The translations under genes were made by a program, and so were the position numbers. Shown one piece after another: positions 53,581 to 60,908 of a DNA stretch of 64,000 nt. The stretch is from Flavobacterium ajazii (lineage in GTDB: Bacteria; Bacteroidota; Bacteroidia; Flavobacteriales; Flavobacteriaceae): the NCBI RefSeq assembly GCF_010614725.1, contig NZ_JAAEHL010000003.1, positions 186,001 through 250,000 of the forward strand. Direction: 5' to 3'. The notes below the pieces were generated by a model that was given only the letters and a program-made list of their open reading frames with translations, did no database searches and had not been told where the DNA came from. Position 1 is the stretch's first letter, and every line of letters starts with the position of its first letter.

Positions 53581-54765
53581 TTACAATCTCGGGTCTAATG
53601 TTTTTTCTATTTCTTCATTATTGATTCTTTTCAAAAGTAGCAGACGCATTAAATAATTTTCGTCTCCTAAATCTTTATAAGGAATCTGAAGCATCTTCTG
53701 ATTGATTTCCCAGCCGTTTATAGACTGTTCTAATTTTCTTTTTACGTTTCTTTTATCTAAATAATAATCGAAATCCTGATGGAAATTCACTCCATAAATC
53801 ATCGTCAGGTAATTGTTGTTTCTGACTTTAAAACAGGGTGGCAAACCTTTAATGTAATTCTGAATCGGTTTTATCATGATTCCTTCTTCGTTTGCTTCGG
53901 TCAGTTTTTCAAAAAAGGCATAAATTTCTTTCAGCTTTTCTTCTCTGTTTGAAGCTGTAATTTCCAAATGCAAAAACGGATCATCGTTTATCAATTCGTA
54001 AGTCAAATTGCTGTTTGGCAATATTTCTTCACCAGAAATTTTTACTTCTTTTAAGATTGTAAATGGTTTAAAATAGATTTCGCCTTCAATTCCAAAGGTA
54101 TCAATCTGATTTTTAAACACATTCAATGATTCTTGCTGTTTCTCTAAATCCGGAATTTTTATCGCCTGCAAAGCATCATACTGACGTATAATGTGCGTTT
54201 TATGTTTCGCTGCAAATTCTTTCTTAGAAAGCTTTTCTTTATCTGAAACATAGGTTGTAAACGCTTCGCCATTTTTGACATTGATTATTTTTTCGATCAA
54301 TCCGGATTCTTTCAGATACAAATTTTGTGTCTGCAAAGCGTCGTAGTAGCCTGTAAATTCTTTTTCGATTAATCCTCCTCCAAGCACTTTCCAAGGCAAT
54401 AATTCAGAAGCAATCAAAAGGGTTTCGAACTCAGGGAAATCTGTAAGCATTTTAGCATGTAAATCTCTCAGACTTTCTATTGCCTGCTCTGTATTGATAT
54501 GATCCAGCTTAAAACCGTTTCTGGAAACAAAATACGTTTCTTCGATGTTTCTCTTTAAATAAATGGTACAGTAAGATCCCATGTATTTCTTTTGAACCAC
54601 AAATTCGGTCACACCACTTTCTACATAATAATGAATCGCTGTTTCAATACTTTCTATTTCGTTCTTCGGTTTGTATTTTGGCGCTGGCGAAATAGTTGGC
54701 GAAAAATCATTGATTTTGTTTTTACAAAACCAGTCTATCCTATTTCTTACTCTAAAGTCTAACAT
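53581..54765 (-). CDS. Stand-alone Pnkp-type RNA ligase
   Basis: 394 residues from the ATG at 54765 ('MLDFRVRNRIDWFCKN'), overlapping the end of hen1 by 5 codons or less depending on start. It matches the C-terminal ligase domain of bacterial Pnkp: motif I 'QKKYMGSYCTIYL' (KxMGS), 'IASELLPWKVLGGG', motif IV 'EEGIMIKP', motif V 'PPCFKVRNNNYLTMIYG' and the helical terminal 'LDKRNVKRKLEQSINGWEIN'. In other bacteria this domain is fused to kinase and metallophosphatase domains; here it is separate. It needs Hen1 for activation in the known system. Confidence 0.88.
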   Translation of the reverse strand: MLDFRVRNRIDWFCKNKINDFSPTISPAPKYKPKNEIESIETAIHYYVESGVTEFVVQKKYMGSYCTIYLKRNIEETYFVSRNGFKLDHINTEQAIESLRDLHAKMLTDFPEFETLLIASELLPWKVLGGGLIEKEFTGYYDALQTQNLYLKESGLIEKIINVKNGEAFTTYVSDKEKLSKKEFAAKHKTHIIRQYDALQAIKIPDLEKQQESLNVFKNQIDTFGIEGEIYFKPFTILKEVKISGEEILPNSNLTYELINDDPFLHLEITASNREEKLKEIYAFFEKLTEANEEGIMIKPIQNYIKGLPPCFKVRNNNYLTMIYGVNFHQDFDYYLDKRNVKRKLEQSINGWEINQKMLQIPYKDLGDENYLMRLLLLKRINNEEIEKTLDPRL

Positions 54766-54770
54766 TTTTT

Positions 54771-56048
54771 CTACTTTTTTTGAATGATTACCGCACTTGT
54801 CGGATAAACTCCTTTTACACAATCTCCTACTCCGTGAAATTCTTTCGGATTTGGAAAAATTTCATTTATAAGCGATACGAACTCTGCATTTGATAATTCG
54901 AAATCATGATCGTCATGTCTGAATTCTTCTGTCAATTCGTAGTTTACATTAAATTCTTTGTCGGGCGTTGTGACAAATAACTGAGTAAATTTGGTATTGT
55001 CCCTAATCCAGATCAACAAGTTTTTTGCTTCTTCTACCGAATTATGTTCGATTACTTCACTTAAAATAATCTGTCCTTCAAAGCCTTTTAGTTCTTCGAG
55101 ATTTTCTGTCCAGATCAAATTATCTGTTCGGTCTGATTCCTGAATTTTATCGGCAATATGTTTAAAATCAACTTCGTCGTAAGCATAATATTCTTCTCTA
55201 AATCCTTTTTTATGAAGCTGTTTGTAATACTGTAACTCACCACAGCCAAAATCCAAAATTGGTTCTTCAAAATTAATTCTGCTGCAGATAAATTCTTTTC
55301 TCGACTGATGCGTATCTGTAAATCCAAACTGAATTTCGTTATCAAAATAGGCTTCTAACTGAGGTTTAAATTTCTCAAACTGACTTGGAGAACGCATAAT
55401 TCTTTTTATAAAAAGATAAAATACGAAATACGGAATTCCGATAAGATTGGTAAACATTGTGATATGTTTCTGAATGAAATAATCATCAATAAAAGTGTAC
55501 ACAGCATATTTGTTTGTAAAATGCGAAAACAATGATACCAATGAGAATTTCTGCATAGCTTCTCTTACTGTAGCGCCTTCGATTTTTAGTTCGAAATTGT
55601 TTCCTGTTTTTTTGACAAGTGTAATTCCGTCGATATATTTTGATAACAGATATTTTCCGTTTTTATACCAATTTGAATCAATAAAAAACGTAGGAACTTC
55701 TATCGTACATTTTTCTGTATCTACTGCTTCGTAATTTTTCTCTAACCACGGAATCACGGTTGCCGCCAAAGTGCTGTTTTCTTTATACAGATGATTAAAA
55801 AATTCACTCATTATGTTTAATGCCAATAATGGGCTGCAATGACTCTGAAAATCGATTTGATTTCCTTCTTCAGGCAGATAACTGTGCTTACCATCTAAAA
55901 ACAGACAGTGATATTCGTTTTCGGCTATTACGTTTCCAATTAAAATTCCATTTCTCAACTCCTTCATATAAAGTCCCTGATCTGTATTTGGGTTTTTATG
56001 AAGGATGTCCAAAAAGCATTTATTATCTGATTTTATTTTTATAATCAT
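54771..56048 (-). CDS. hen1: Bacterial Hen1: 3'-terminal RNA ribose 2'-O-methyltransferase
   Basis: 425 residues. The N-terminal ~240 residues correspond to the Hen1-N domain that activates the Pnkp ligase. The C-terminal methyltransferase has a SAM site 'PILDFGCGELQYYKQL' (~262) and the Hen1-specific metal site 'SEVIEHNSVEEA' and 'FRHDDHDFELS' (E-x-x-E-H ... H-x-x-H). The enzyme methylates the 3'-terminal 2'-OH at the break before sealing, protecting the repaired RNA from re-cleavage. First gene of the operon; a palindromic operator and TATATTTG box lie upstream. Confidence 0.93.
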   Translation of the reverse strand: MIIKIKSDNKCFLDILHKNPNTDQGLYMKELRNGILIGNVIAENEYHCLFLDGKHSYLPEEGNQIDFQSHCSPLLALNIMSEFFNHLYKENSTLAATVIPWLEKNYEAVDTEKCTIEVPTFFIDSNWYKNGKYLLSKYIDGITLVKKTGNNFELKIEGATVREAMQKFSLVSLFSHFTNKYAVYTFIDDYFIQKHITMFTNLIGIPYFVFYLFIKRIMRSPSQFEKFKPQLEAYFDNEIQFGFTDTHQSRKEFICSRINFEEPILDFGCGELQYYKQLHKKGFREEYYAYDEVDFKHIADKIQESDRTDNLIWTENLEELKGFEGQIILSEVIEHNSVEEAKNLLIWIRDNTKFTQLFVTTPDKEFNVNYELTEEFRHDDHDFELSNAEFVSLINEIFPNPKEFHGVGDCVKGVYPTSAVIIQKK

Positions 56049-56084
56049 GGCGTTTATTTTTTGTCTGACAAATATAGCTTTGTC

Positions 56085-56107
56085 ACTGCGCAGTAATTCT
56101 GCGCAGT
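56085..56107 (-). promoter_or_regulatory. Palindromic operator copy 2, before hen1
   Basis: ACTGCGCAG-N5-CTGCGCAGT, perfect 9-bp arms. The perfect -7 box TATATTTG (56069-56076, minus strand) has its TTTG exactly 12 nt after the palindrome's AGT. Confidence 0.85.
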
Positions 56108-56120
56108 TTAAAATTATTTT

Positions 56121-57137
56121 TTATTCTTCTTCCTTATTAAAGGGTTTTTCAAATTTTGGCCGGATCTTTTTCCAGATTATTTCTGAATAATCTCTTTCGT
56201 CAAGCATTGAAAATAATACTTTTGGATGTTTACAAGTTTGAAAATAAAAAGCGGTTTCCTTTCGGGATTCCAGAATTTTAAAATCTAATTTACATTGATC
56301 TTCGATTGCTTTAAATTCATTTTCCAAATCGGCTTTTGTTTGTTTTACCCAGTTGAAAAACTCATCTGGAACCTGTTCTAAAATTTCATCAAATGGCTGA
56401 TTGTTTTTTAGATATTCCCAAATAGTCAAATTAGAAACCTGAGTAATGATTTTATGTAAACGGAGGTATTCTTCAAATTTGATTTTTACCCGAAAATTGT
56501 TGGCGTACTTAATAATAAAACCTTCTTTATTGGCAAGTTCCATCTCTTTTAAAGTCTGAATATCTTTGATCCCGTCAAATTTCTCGACCAAAGGAAATCC
56601 GATATTTTCTAGCGAAAATTCGTTTCCTGACTCTGTATCAATAATTGCCAGTAAAACCAATTCTTCTGATTTTCCATAATCTAAAACAACTCGGTTTTCC
56701 GGATAAATAATTTCAAATAAATAGGTTTTGGTTTTATCCAATAACGACCAGGTTTCTTCATATTTTCCATGCAACATTTCATTTGCCTTATCTGACTGCT
56801 CGCTCGAAAATGAACCACGGCTTGCCATAAAAGGTTTATCGTTTATCCAATATAAAATTCCGAGTGAACCATCCATTTTATCATACACTTCAAAAGTGGT
56901 ATCCGGAAGGATTTCATCTTCTATTTCACCCAGGTTGAAAAACTTAGGAAAAGGTCTTGCCACAACATTCCCCTCTGCATCCAGAATAAGACCACGACAG
57001 CTTATTGTGATTTCATTCCACACTTTCTCAAATTGGGCATTTTGAGTATAGTTATAAATATACAGATCATGTTCAGGATGTTTGTTTACCTTGACATAAT
57101 TCTGCGAAATCATCTCTTTTAATAATTTTGTATTCAT
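56121..57137 (-). CDS. T4 Rnl1-like RNA ligase
   Basis: 338 residues. Covalent nucleotidyltransferase: motif I 'EVYDKMDGSLGILYW' (KMDG, ~97), upstream 'CRGLILDAEGNVVARPFPKF' as in T4 Rnl1, motif IV 'KEGFIIKYA' and motif V 'FRVKIKFEEYLRLH'. A helical C-terminal domain (~240-338) corresponds to the tRNA-specificity domain of Rnl1. T4 Rnl1 reseals tRNA cut in the anticodon loop. The gene stands alone behind its own palindromic operator (57171-57193). Confidence 0.9.
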   Translation of the reverse strand: MNTKLLKEMISQNYVKVNKHPEHDLYIYNYTQNAQFEKVWNEITISCRGLILDAEGNVVARPFPKFFNLGEIEDEILPDTTFEVYDKMDGSLGILYWINDKPFMASRGSFSSEQSDKANEMLHGKYEETWSLLDKTKTYLFEIIYPENRVVLDYGKSEELVLLAIIDTESGNEFSLENIGFPLVEKFDGIKDIQTLKEMELANKEGFIIKYANNFRVKIKFEEYLRLHKIITQVSNLTIWEYLKNNQPFDEILEQVPDEFFNWVKQTKADLENEFKAIEDQCKLDFKILESRKETAFYFQTCKHPKVLFSMLDERDYSEIIWKKIRPKFEKPFNKEEE

Positions 57138-57170
57138 GAGTTCTAATCTTTGAACAAAGGTTCAAAATTG

Positions 57171-57193
57171 ACTGCGTAATTATTTTGCGTGGT
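57171..57193 (-). promoter_or_regulatory. Palindromic operator copy 3, before the Rnl1-like ligase
   Basis: On the plus strand ACTGCGTAA-N5-TTGCGTGGT, an imperfect version (three mismatched pairs). On the minus strand its AGT is 12 nt from TTTG of AACCTTTG, as at the other copies. Confidence 0.75.
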
Positions 57194-57202
57194 GAAAAAT
57201 AT

Positions 57203-57940
57203 TTACTTTGGCGCTATAGGATTTTTATCTTCATATTTATACTCCAATTTATTTTTCATTATAAAACTTCTACTTTTGAGTATCATTATGAAAATAGAAA
57301 GCCATTTTTGTAAGGTTTCAAAATCTGAATTTTCTTCTCTCAAAAGATATTTTTTCAGATCAGGAAATACATTTGCAATTTCATTTTTGGTGTACAATTC
57401 TTTTCCTTCATGAAGCGAAATAGCTTGTCCTAACTGAAATGCAATTGATTTTAGAATATCTAAATGATTCATGTTTTTTCCGAAAGAAGAAATTTGATTC
57501 AAATCTATTTTTTCTAATGCCTGAATCTTTTCGTCTAAATTTCCTTTTAAAGCATTTTTAATTAAAATCCTGTGTTCACTTTTGCTTAAAAAAGACAAAA
57601 TCATTCGGGTACTTCTTAAAAATTTCAAATCAATATCTCTAACCAAAAGTTTTGTTATCTGATTTCCGAATTTCTGATGATGATTTTGATACGTATAAAA
57701 CAATGCATTATTCAATTCATCTGTTGTGCCTTTATAAACCTCAACTAAATGACCATTTCTTTGCACTGCAAGATTAGCGTTGATTTTCTTTTCAGAATAA
57801 AATTTTGTTATAGATTCACTGAGTTTTTTGGATAACGAAAGTTTTTCCAAAATCGTTTCCGGCATTTCTTCTACAAAGAAAACCAAATCGAGATCGAGTG
57901 AATTTTCAGAACCAAATATTTGATAAATTGGCGGTTTCAT
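57203..57940 (-). CDS. Divergent nucleotidyltransferase-like protein
   Basis: 245 residues. 'QIFGSENSLDLDLVFFV' near the N-terminus has the GS...DxD arrangement of Pol-beta-type nucleotidyltransferases. The rest is helical ('LKFLRSTRMILSFLSKSEHR', 'SIAFQLGQAISLHEGKELY') without a recognised domain. It follows the SMI1/KNR4 gene by 3 bp and shares the Y-RNA array's strand. A role in RNA tailing or adenylylation is possible; alternatives include an antitoxin-type MNT. Confidence 0.6.
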   Translation of the reverse strand: MKPPIYQIFGSENSLDLDLVFFVEEMPETILEKLSLSKKLSESITKFYSEKKINANLAVQRNGHLVEVYKGTTDELNNALFYTYQNHHQKFGNQITKLLVRDIDLKFLRSTRMILSFLSKSEHRILIKNALKGNLDEKIQALEKIDLNQISSFGKNMNHLDILKSIAFQLGQAISLHEGKELYTKNEIANVFPDLKKYLLREENSDFETLQKWLSIFIMILKSRSFIMKNKLEYKYEDKNPIAPK

Positions 57941-57943
57941 TTT

Positions 57944-58483
57944 TTAGAATCTTAAAAGTTCATTTTTTAAATATTCTCGCAGATTATTTCCATACATAAT
58001 AATATCAGCACCACAAGCAGAAATAACAGGTGAAAGATATTTATCTTCAAATACCACAAGAACGCGATAACCAGTCATTGGAATATATCCTACTATTTTT
58101 GAAACATCAAACCCTGCTTGAGTAAGAACTAATTCTGCTTCAGATTTGTTTTCATTAATATCATCAATAATCCATCTCGACTTTTCATAATCCTCCGGAT
58201 ATTGATGAAAAAAGTTTTTCCGTTCATACTCAATATCTGTTTTGTCTTCTGGATTAATTGAAATCCACTCCGCATCTATATTTGAAAAAATTAACAGCAT
58301 CTCTCTGTATTGCCAAGGAAAATCAAATCCAAAAAATATTTGCAGTTCATCAATCTCTTTTCTGCTGATTCCTTTTAAAAATTTAGCATTTGGTTGTATC
58401 TGAAATCCCCAGACATCATCGCTAATTTCTATTTTCTTAAACCTTTTTTCAGCTTTGTATTTGATATCTTTGATTGTCATCAT
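57944..58483 (-). CDS. SMI1/KNR4 (SUKH)-like protein
   Basis: 179 residues from the ATG at 58483 ('MMTIKDIKYKAEKRFKKIEI'). The longer ORF start at 58603 would read through Y-RNA-like unit f and is rejected. 'ISRKEIDELQIFFGFDFPWQ' followed by 'YREMLLIFSN' is the SUKH core, and the terminal 'ISACGADIIMYGNNLREYL' is also typical. Members are often immunity proteins or regulators of conflict systems. It is joined to the nucleotidyltransferase-like gene (3 bp). Confidence 0.72.
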   Translation of the reverse strand: MMTIKDIKYKAEKRFKKIEISDDVWGFQIQPNAKFLKGISRKEIDELQIFFGFDFPWQYREMLLIFSNIDAEWISINPEDKTDIEYERKNFFHQYPEDYEKSRWIIDDINENKSEAELVLTQAGFDVSKIVGYIPMTGYRVLVVFEDKYLSPVISACGADIIMYGNNLREYLKNELLRF

Positions 58484-58529
58484 AAAGTAAATATTTATAT
58501 TTTTTACATTAATAATTTTAAAAGAGGTA

Positions 58530-58588
58530 ATATTTAGGAATGGTTTAAGTTTCATTTGGATCGAAGTAACCATTTCCTGACGACACTC
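58530..58588 (-). ncRNA. Y-RNA-like unit f
   Basis: 5' GTGTCGT, closing stem AGGAA(A)TG / CATTCCT with one bulged A, then TTACTTCG and a 19-nt insert without tRNA-like arms. It lies in the leader of the SMI1/KNR4-like gene. Weakest of the six units but the shared motifs and stem are intact. Confidence 0.55.
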
Positions 58589-58604
58589 TTTTTTTAAGAG
58601 CAAT

Positions 58605-58675
58605 AGTTTATAAGTGATAATTTAGGACTCGAACCTAACTAATCAACCAACGAAGTAACACTTATATACGGCATC
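58605..58675 (-). ncRNA. Y-RNA-like unit e
   Basis: TGCCGTA, perfect 8-bp closing stem TATAAGTG / CACTTATA, TTACTTCG, then a single T arm TTAGG-TTCGAGT-CCTAA. No anticodon or D arm. Confidence 0.65.
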
Positions 58676-58694
58676 TTATTTTTTGAAAAAGTAA

Positions 58695-58750
58695 TAATTG
58701 GCAAGAGTTATTTTGATCCCTAAACGAAGTAGCTCTTTGCACACGACATT
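58695..58750 (-). ncRNA. Y-RNA-like unit d (minimal)
   Basis: TGTCGTG, closing stem GCAA(A)GAG / CTCTTGC with a bulged A, TACTTCG, and a short 17-nt insert lacking any tRNA-like arm. A minimal member of the family. Confidence 0.6.
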
Positions 58751-58769
58751 TTTCAGTTTTTAAAAGAAG

Positions 58770-58900
58770 TAAAAAGCAATAAGAGAATTGGGCGGGGCTT
58801 TGTCTGTGCCAGAGTCGAACTGGATAACCTTGCTGATTTTACAGCTTCGTTATTCCTCCCCTAAAATTGGAGACGAAGTATCTCTTTTTTACGACATTCT
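58770..58900 (-). ncRNA. Y-RNA-like unit c with large insert
   Basis: TGTCGTA, closing stem AAGAGA / TCTCTT extended by A-T pairs across one mismatch, TACTTCG, then about 90 nt with hairpins TCTCC-AATTTTA-GGGGA and GCTG-TAAAAT-CAGC and a T-like arm CCAG-TTCGACT-CTGG. Confidence 0.62.
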
Positions 58901-58914
58901 TTTTTATTTTATTG

Positions 58915-59032
58915 GGTTATAAGCGAAAAGAGACTATTTTATGCGTGTTACCACTTACACTATCAGATTATCTGAACAGGATTCGAACCTATAATACAGT
59001 TCCCTCGAAGTAACTCTTTTCTACGACACCAA
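58915..59032 (-). ncRNA. Y-RNA-like unit b with permuted tRNA-like module
   Basis: GTGTCGTA, 8-bp closing stem GAAAAGAG / CTCTTTTC, TTACTTCG. Inside, in this order: T arm ATAGG-TTCGAAT-CCTGT, hairpin TCAG-ATAAT-CTGA at the acceptor position, then TA and D arm GTGT-AAGTGGTA-ACAC. T before D is the reverse of a normal tRNA. Confidence 0.72.
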
Positions 59033-59047
59033 TGTTATTTTTAAAAC

Positions 59048-59180
59048 AAGGCAATAAGCAATAAGTGACATATCCTGCTCTAACCACTGAGCTACATTTC
59101 CGCAATTAAACAGAATTGGTGGGGTTCGAACCCACGACCCGGGCGTTATCAATGCGAAGTAACACTTATTTACGACACTT
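59048..59180 (-). ncRNA. Y-RNA-like unit a with permuted tRNA-like module
   Basis: GTGTCGTA, 8-bp closing stem AATAAGTG / CACTTATT, TTACTTCG. Inside: T arm GTGGG-TTCGAAC-CCCAC, acceptor-like pairing CAATTCTG with CGGAAATG (7 of 8, or hairpin CAATT-CTGTTT-AATTG), then TA and D arm GCTC-AGTGGTTA-GAGC. First unit after the operator at 59232-59258. Confidence 0.74.
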
Positions 59181-59231
59181 GTTTATTTCTTTATTTTCAA
59201 TGAACTTATTTCTTTTACAAATATTCAAATT

Positions 59232-59258
59232 ATACTGCGCAATTATTTTGCGCAGTAT
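59232..59258 (-). promoter_or_regulatory. Palindromic operator copy 4, before the Y-RNA array
   Basis: ATACTGCGCAA-N5-TTGCGCAGTAT, perfect 11-bp arms. It lies 10 bp beyond the TROVE stop codon, and the 12-nt spacing to TTTG of AATATTTG gives the array its own promoter. The downstream flank (TAATTTGAATATTTG) is identical to copy 1. Confidence 0.85.
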
Positions 59259-59267
59259 GTTTAAAAT

Positions 59268-60785
59268 TTACAATTCTATTCGATTAATGTAATTCAAAGC
59301 ACTGTTTTTATCTTCTAAAGCATTCAAAACATCAAATACTTTATCAGACCAGCCGGCTATTAAATACACATCGTTTTTTTCGATGTTTATTGGTGCCTGA
59401 CCATAACCAGCCAAATCAAACAAATATAATTTTGCGTTTGGTGCAATACTTTTGTAACGATTCCAGGAGTTTGCAAATGAGTCTTTTGTATAAGTATTAT
59501 TCCACATTTGAACATCGGTAAACAACATTACTTTATCTACAATTTCTTTTCGGCTGATTAAATCTTCTAAAACCAAATGACCGTTTGTAGCGTAACCTAC
59601 TTCACCTTCACGTTTGTAATATTCGTTAACATTGGCCAATATGCTTCGTTTTGGCATATTGATTATTTTCCAACGATCACCAAACATACCACTAACAACA
59701 TTTTTACAACGGCTTTGCATCAACATACCCAACATCAAACCGATATCATAAAGCAATACTTTACTTTTTGGTGAAATTGGCTGCTGCATTGAACCCGAAA
59801 CGTCGCACGCAATTACAACTGATGTGTTTACATCAAAACCTTTTATGTTTTGAGAACTTACAGTTACAGAATCTTCTAAAGCATCTAAAACCATTGAAGT
59901 ATATTTGAAATTCAAATCTTTCAATTCACGATACGCTGCTAAAAATCGGAAAGGTAATTGTTTTGAGTTTGCGACTGCTTTTTCGTTAGAAAGGTAATCG
60001 CAAACTTTTTGCATATGAAAACCAGAAACATTGGCACTTAAGATATTTCGTAAGTTACGTAACAATGCCATGTAACCTATTTTACCGCTGTCAATCAATT
60101 CTTCCCATTTTTGTTTGAATGCTCTTTGTTTTTCAGTTTCGTTATAAAATTTAATTTGACCTAATTGCGATAACTCAGTTTCCCAAGTATATGGCGTTTG
60201 CAAAGTATCATTTACCAATTTATTAAAGATAACTTGTTGCGCTTCATCTTTTGCTTTTGGATGAACTAAAAACAAAGCATCTTTTAATTTAACCACACCA
60301 TCGCGATTGTATTTTGCAAATTGGTATTCGTCAAATTTGTTGAATGAAACGGCTAAACCTTTTTGTACTTGTTTGGATAAACGGTTTAATTTTTTAACAC
60401 CATTTCGTTCGTTTGCCATTTGGTAATATGCCAACAATTCTGTTATCTCGTCTGCACGTTGTATAACATTAATTATCATTTTACTGATTAATGAATCGCC
60501 AGAATAAATCTTAGCCAATTCGACGATCAAAACCAATGGCACAGAACGCATATGCATTTCGTTTCGTGCATAAACCGCCAACTTTGCTACAAACATCGGA
60601 TTACATTTTTTAATCAGGTTTTTGATTCGCTCTAAACGAGTTGTATCTTTTTCATAAAATGAAGCACTTAAGCTTGTTGTTACAACTGCTGCGTACAATT
60701 CGTATTCTGATGTTAAAGAAAAAGCCGGTGCATTTTCATGATTAACTATATTTTTTTTCTCTTTTGCTAAAAAATTAAATTTCAT
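59268..60785 (-). CDS. rsr: TROVE-domain protein, Ro60/Rsr homologue
   Basis: 505 residues. The N-terminal ~330 residues form the HEAT-like TROVE ring ('LYAAVVTTSLSASFYEKDTT', 'MFVAKLAVYARNEMHMRSVP', 'YQMANERNGVKKLNRLSKQV'). The C-terminal vWA domain has an intact metal site, 'VVIACDVSGSMQQP' (DxSxS). Ro60 rings bind ends of misfolded RNAs and are scaffolded by Y RNAs in RNA decay and surveillance. The Y-RNA-like array lies directly downstream and an operator directly upstream. Confidence 0.94.
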   Translation of the reverse strand: MKFNFLAKEKKNIVNHENAPAFSLTSEYELYAAVVTTSLSASFYEKDTTRLERIKNLIKKCNPMFVAKLAVYARNEMHMRSVPLVLIVELAKIYSGDSLISKMIINVIQRADEITELLAYYQMANERNGVKKLNRLSKQVQKGLAVSFNKFDEYQFAKYNRDGVVKLKDALFLVHPKAKDEAQQVIFNKLVNDTLQTPYTWETELSQLGQIKFYNETEKQRAFKQKWEELIDSGKIGYMALLRNLRNILSANVSGFHMQKVCDYLSNEKAVANSKQLPFRFLAAYRELKDLNFKYTSMVLDALEDSVTVSSQNIKGFDVNTSVVIACDVSGSMQQPISPKSKVLLYDIGLMLGMLMQSRCKNVVSGMFGDRWKIINMPKRSILANVNEYYKREGEVGYATNGHLVLEDLISRKEIVDKVMLFTDVQMWNNTYTKDSFANSWNRYKSIAPNAKLYLFDLAGYGQAPINIEKNDVYLIAGWSDKVFDVLNALEDKNSALNYINRIEL

Positions 60786-60851
60786 AATTTCTGGTTTTTA
60801 AAAATTAGACAATGGTTATTGTTTTATTTCTTGAGCAAAGATTTCAAAGCC

Positions 60852-60874
60852 ACTACGCAATTATTTTGCGTAGT
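60852..60874. promoter_or_regulatory. Palindromic operator copy 5, between rsr and the HD gene
   Basis: ACTACGCAA-N5-TTGCGTAGT, perfect 9-bp arms. Leftward: 12 nt to TTTG of AATCTTTG for rsr. Rightward: 17 nt to the perfect -7 box TAAATTTG for the HD gene. It can therefore control both divergent genes. Confidence 0.85.
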
Positions 60875-60908
60875 AAAAAAAGAATTTTAAATTTGAGTAA
60901 AAAACAAG

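Noticed and set aside
58484..58603. Extended N-terminus of the SMI1/KNR4-like protein
   Set aside because: The extension is translated from Y-RNA-like unit f and has no family similarity; the ATG at 58483 is used.
58605..59180. Array read as a CRISPR
   Set aside because: The repeated motifs are short and unevenly spaced, are paired parts of separate RNA folds, and there are no cas genes.
60820..60852. Sigma-54-type -24/-12 promoter (TGGC...TTGC) before rsr
   Set aside because: The spacing between GG and GC is too long for sigma-54, and the other four operator sites lack these bases; the TAnnTTTG reading fits all five.
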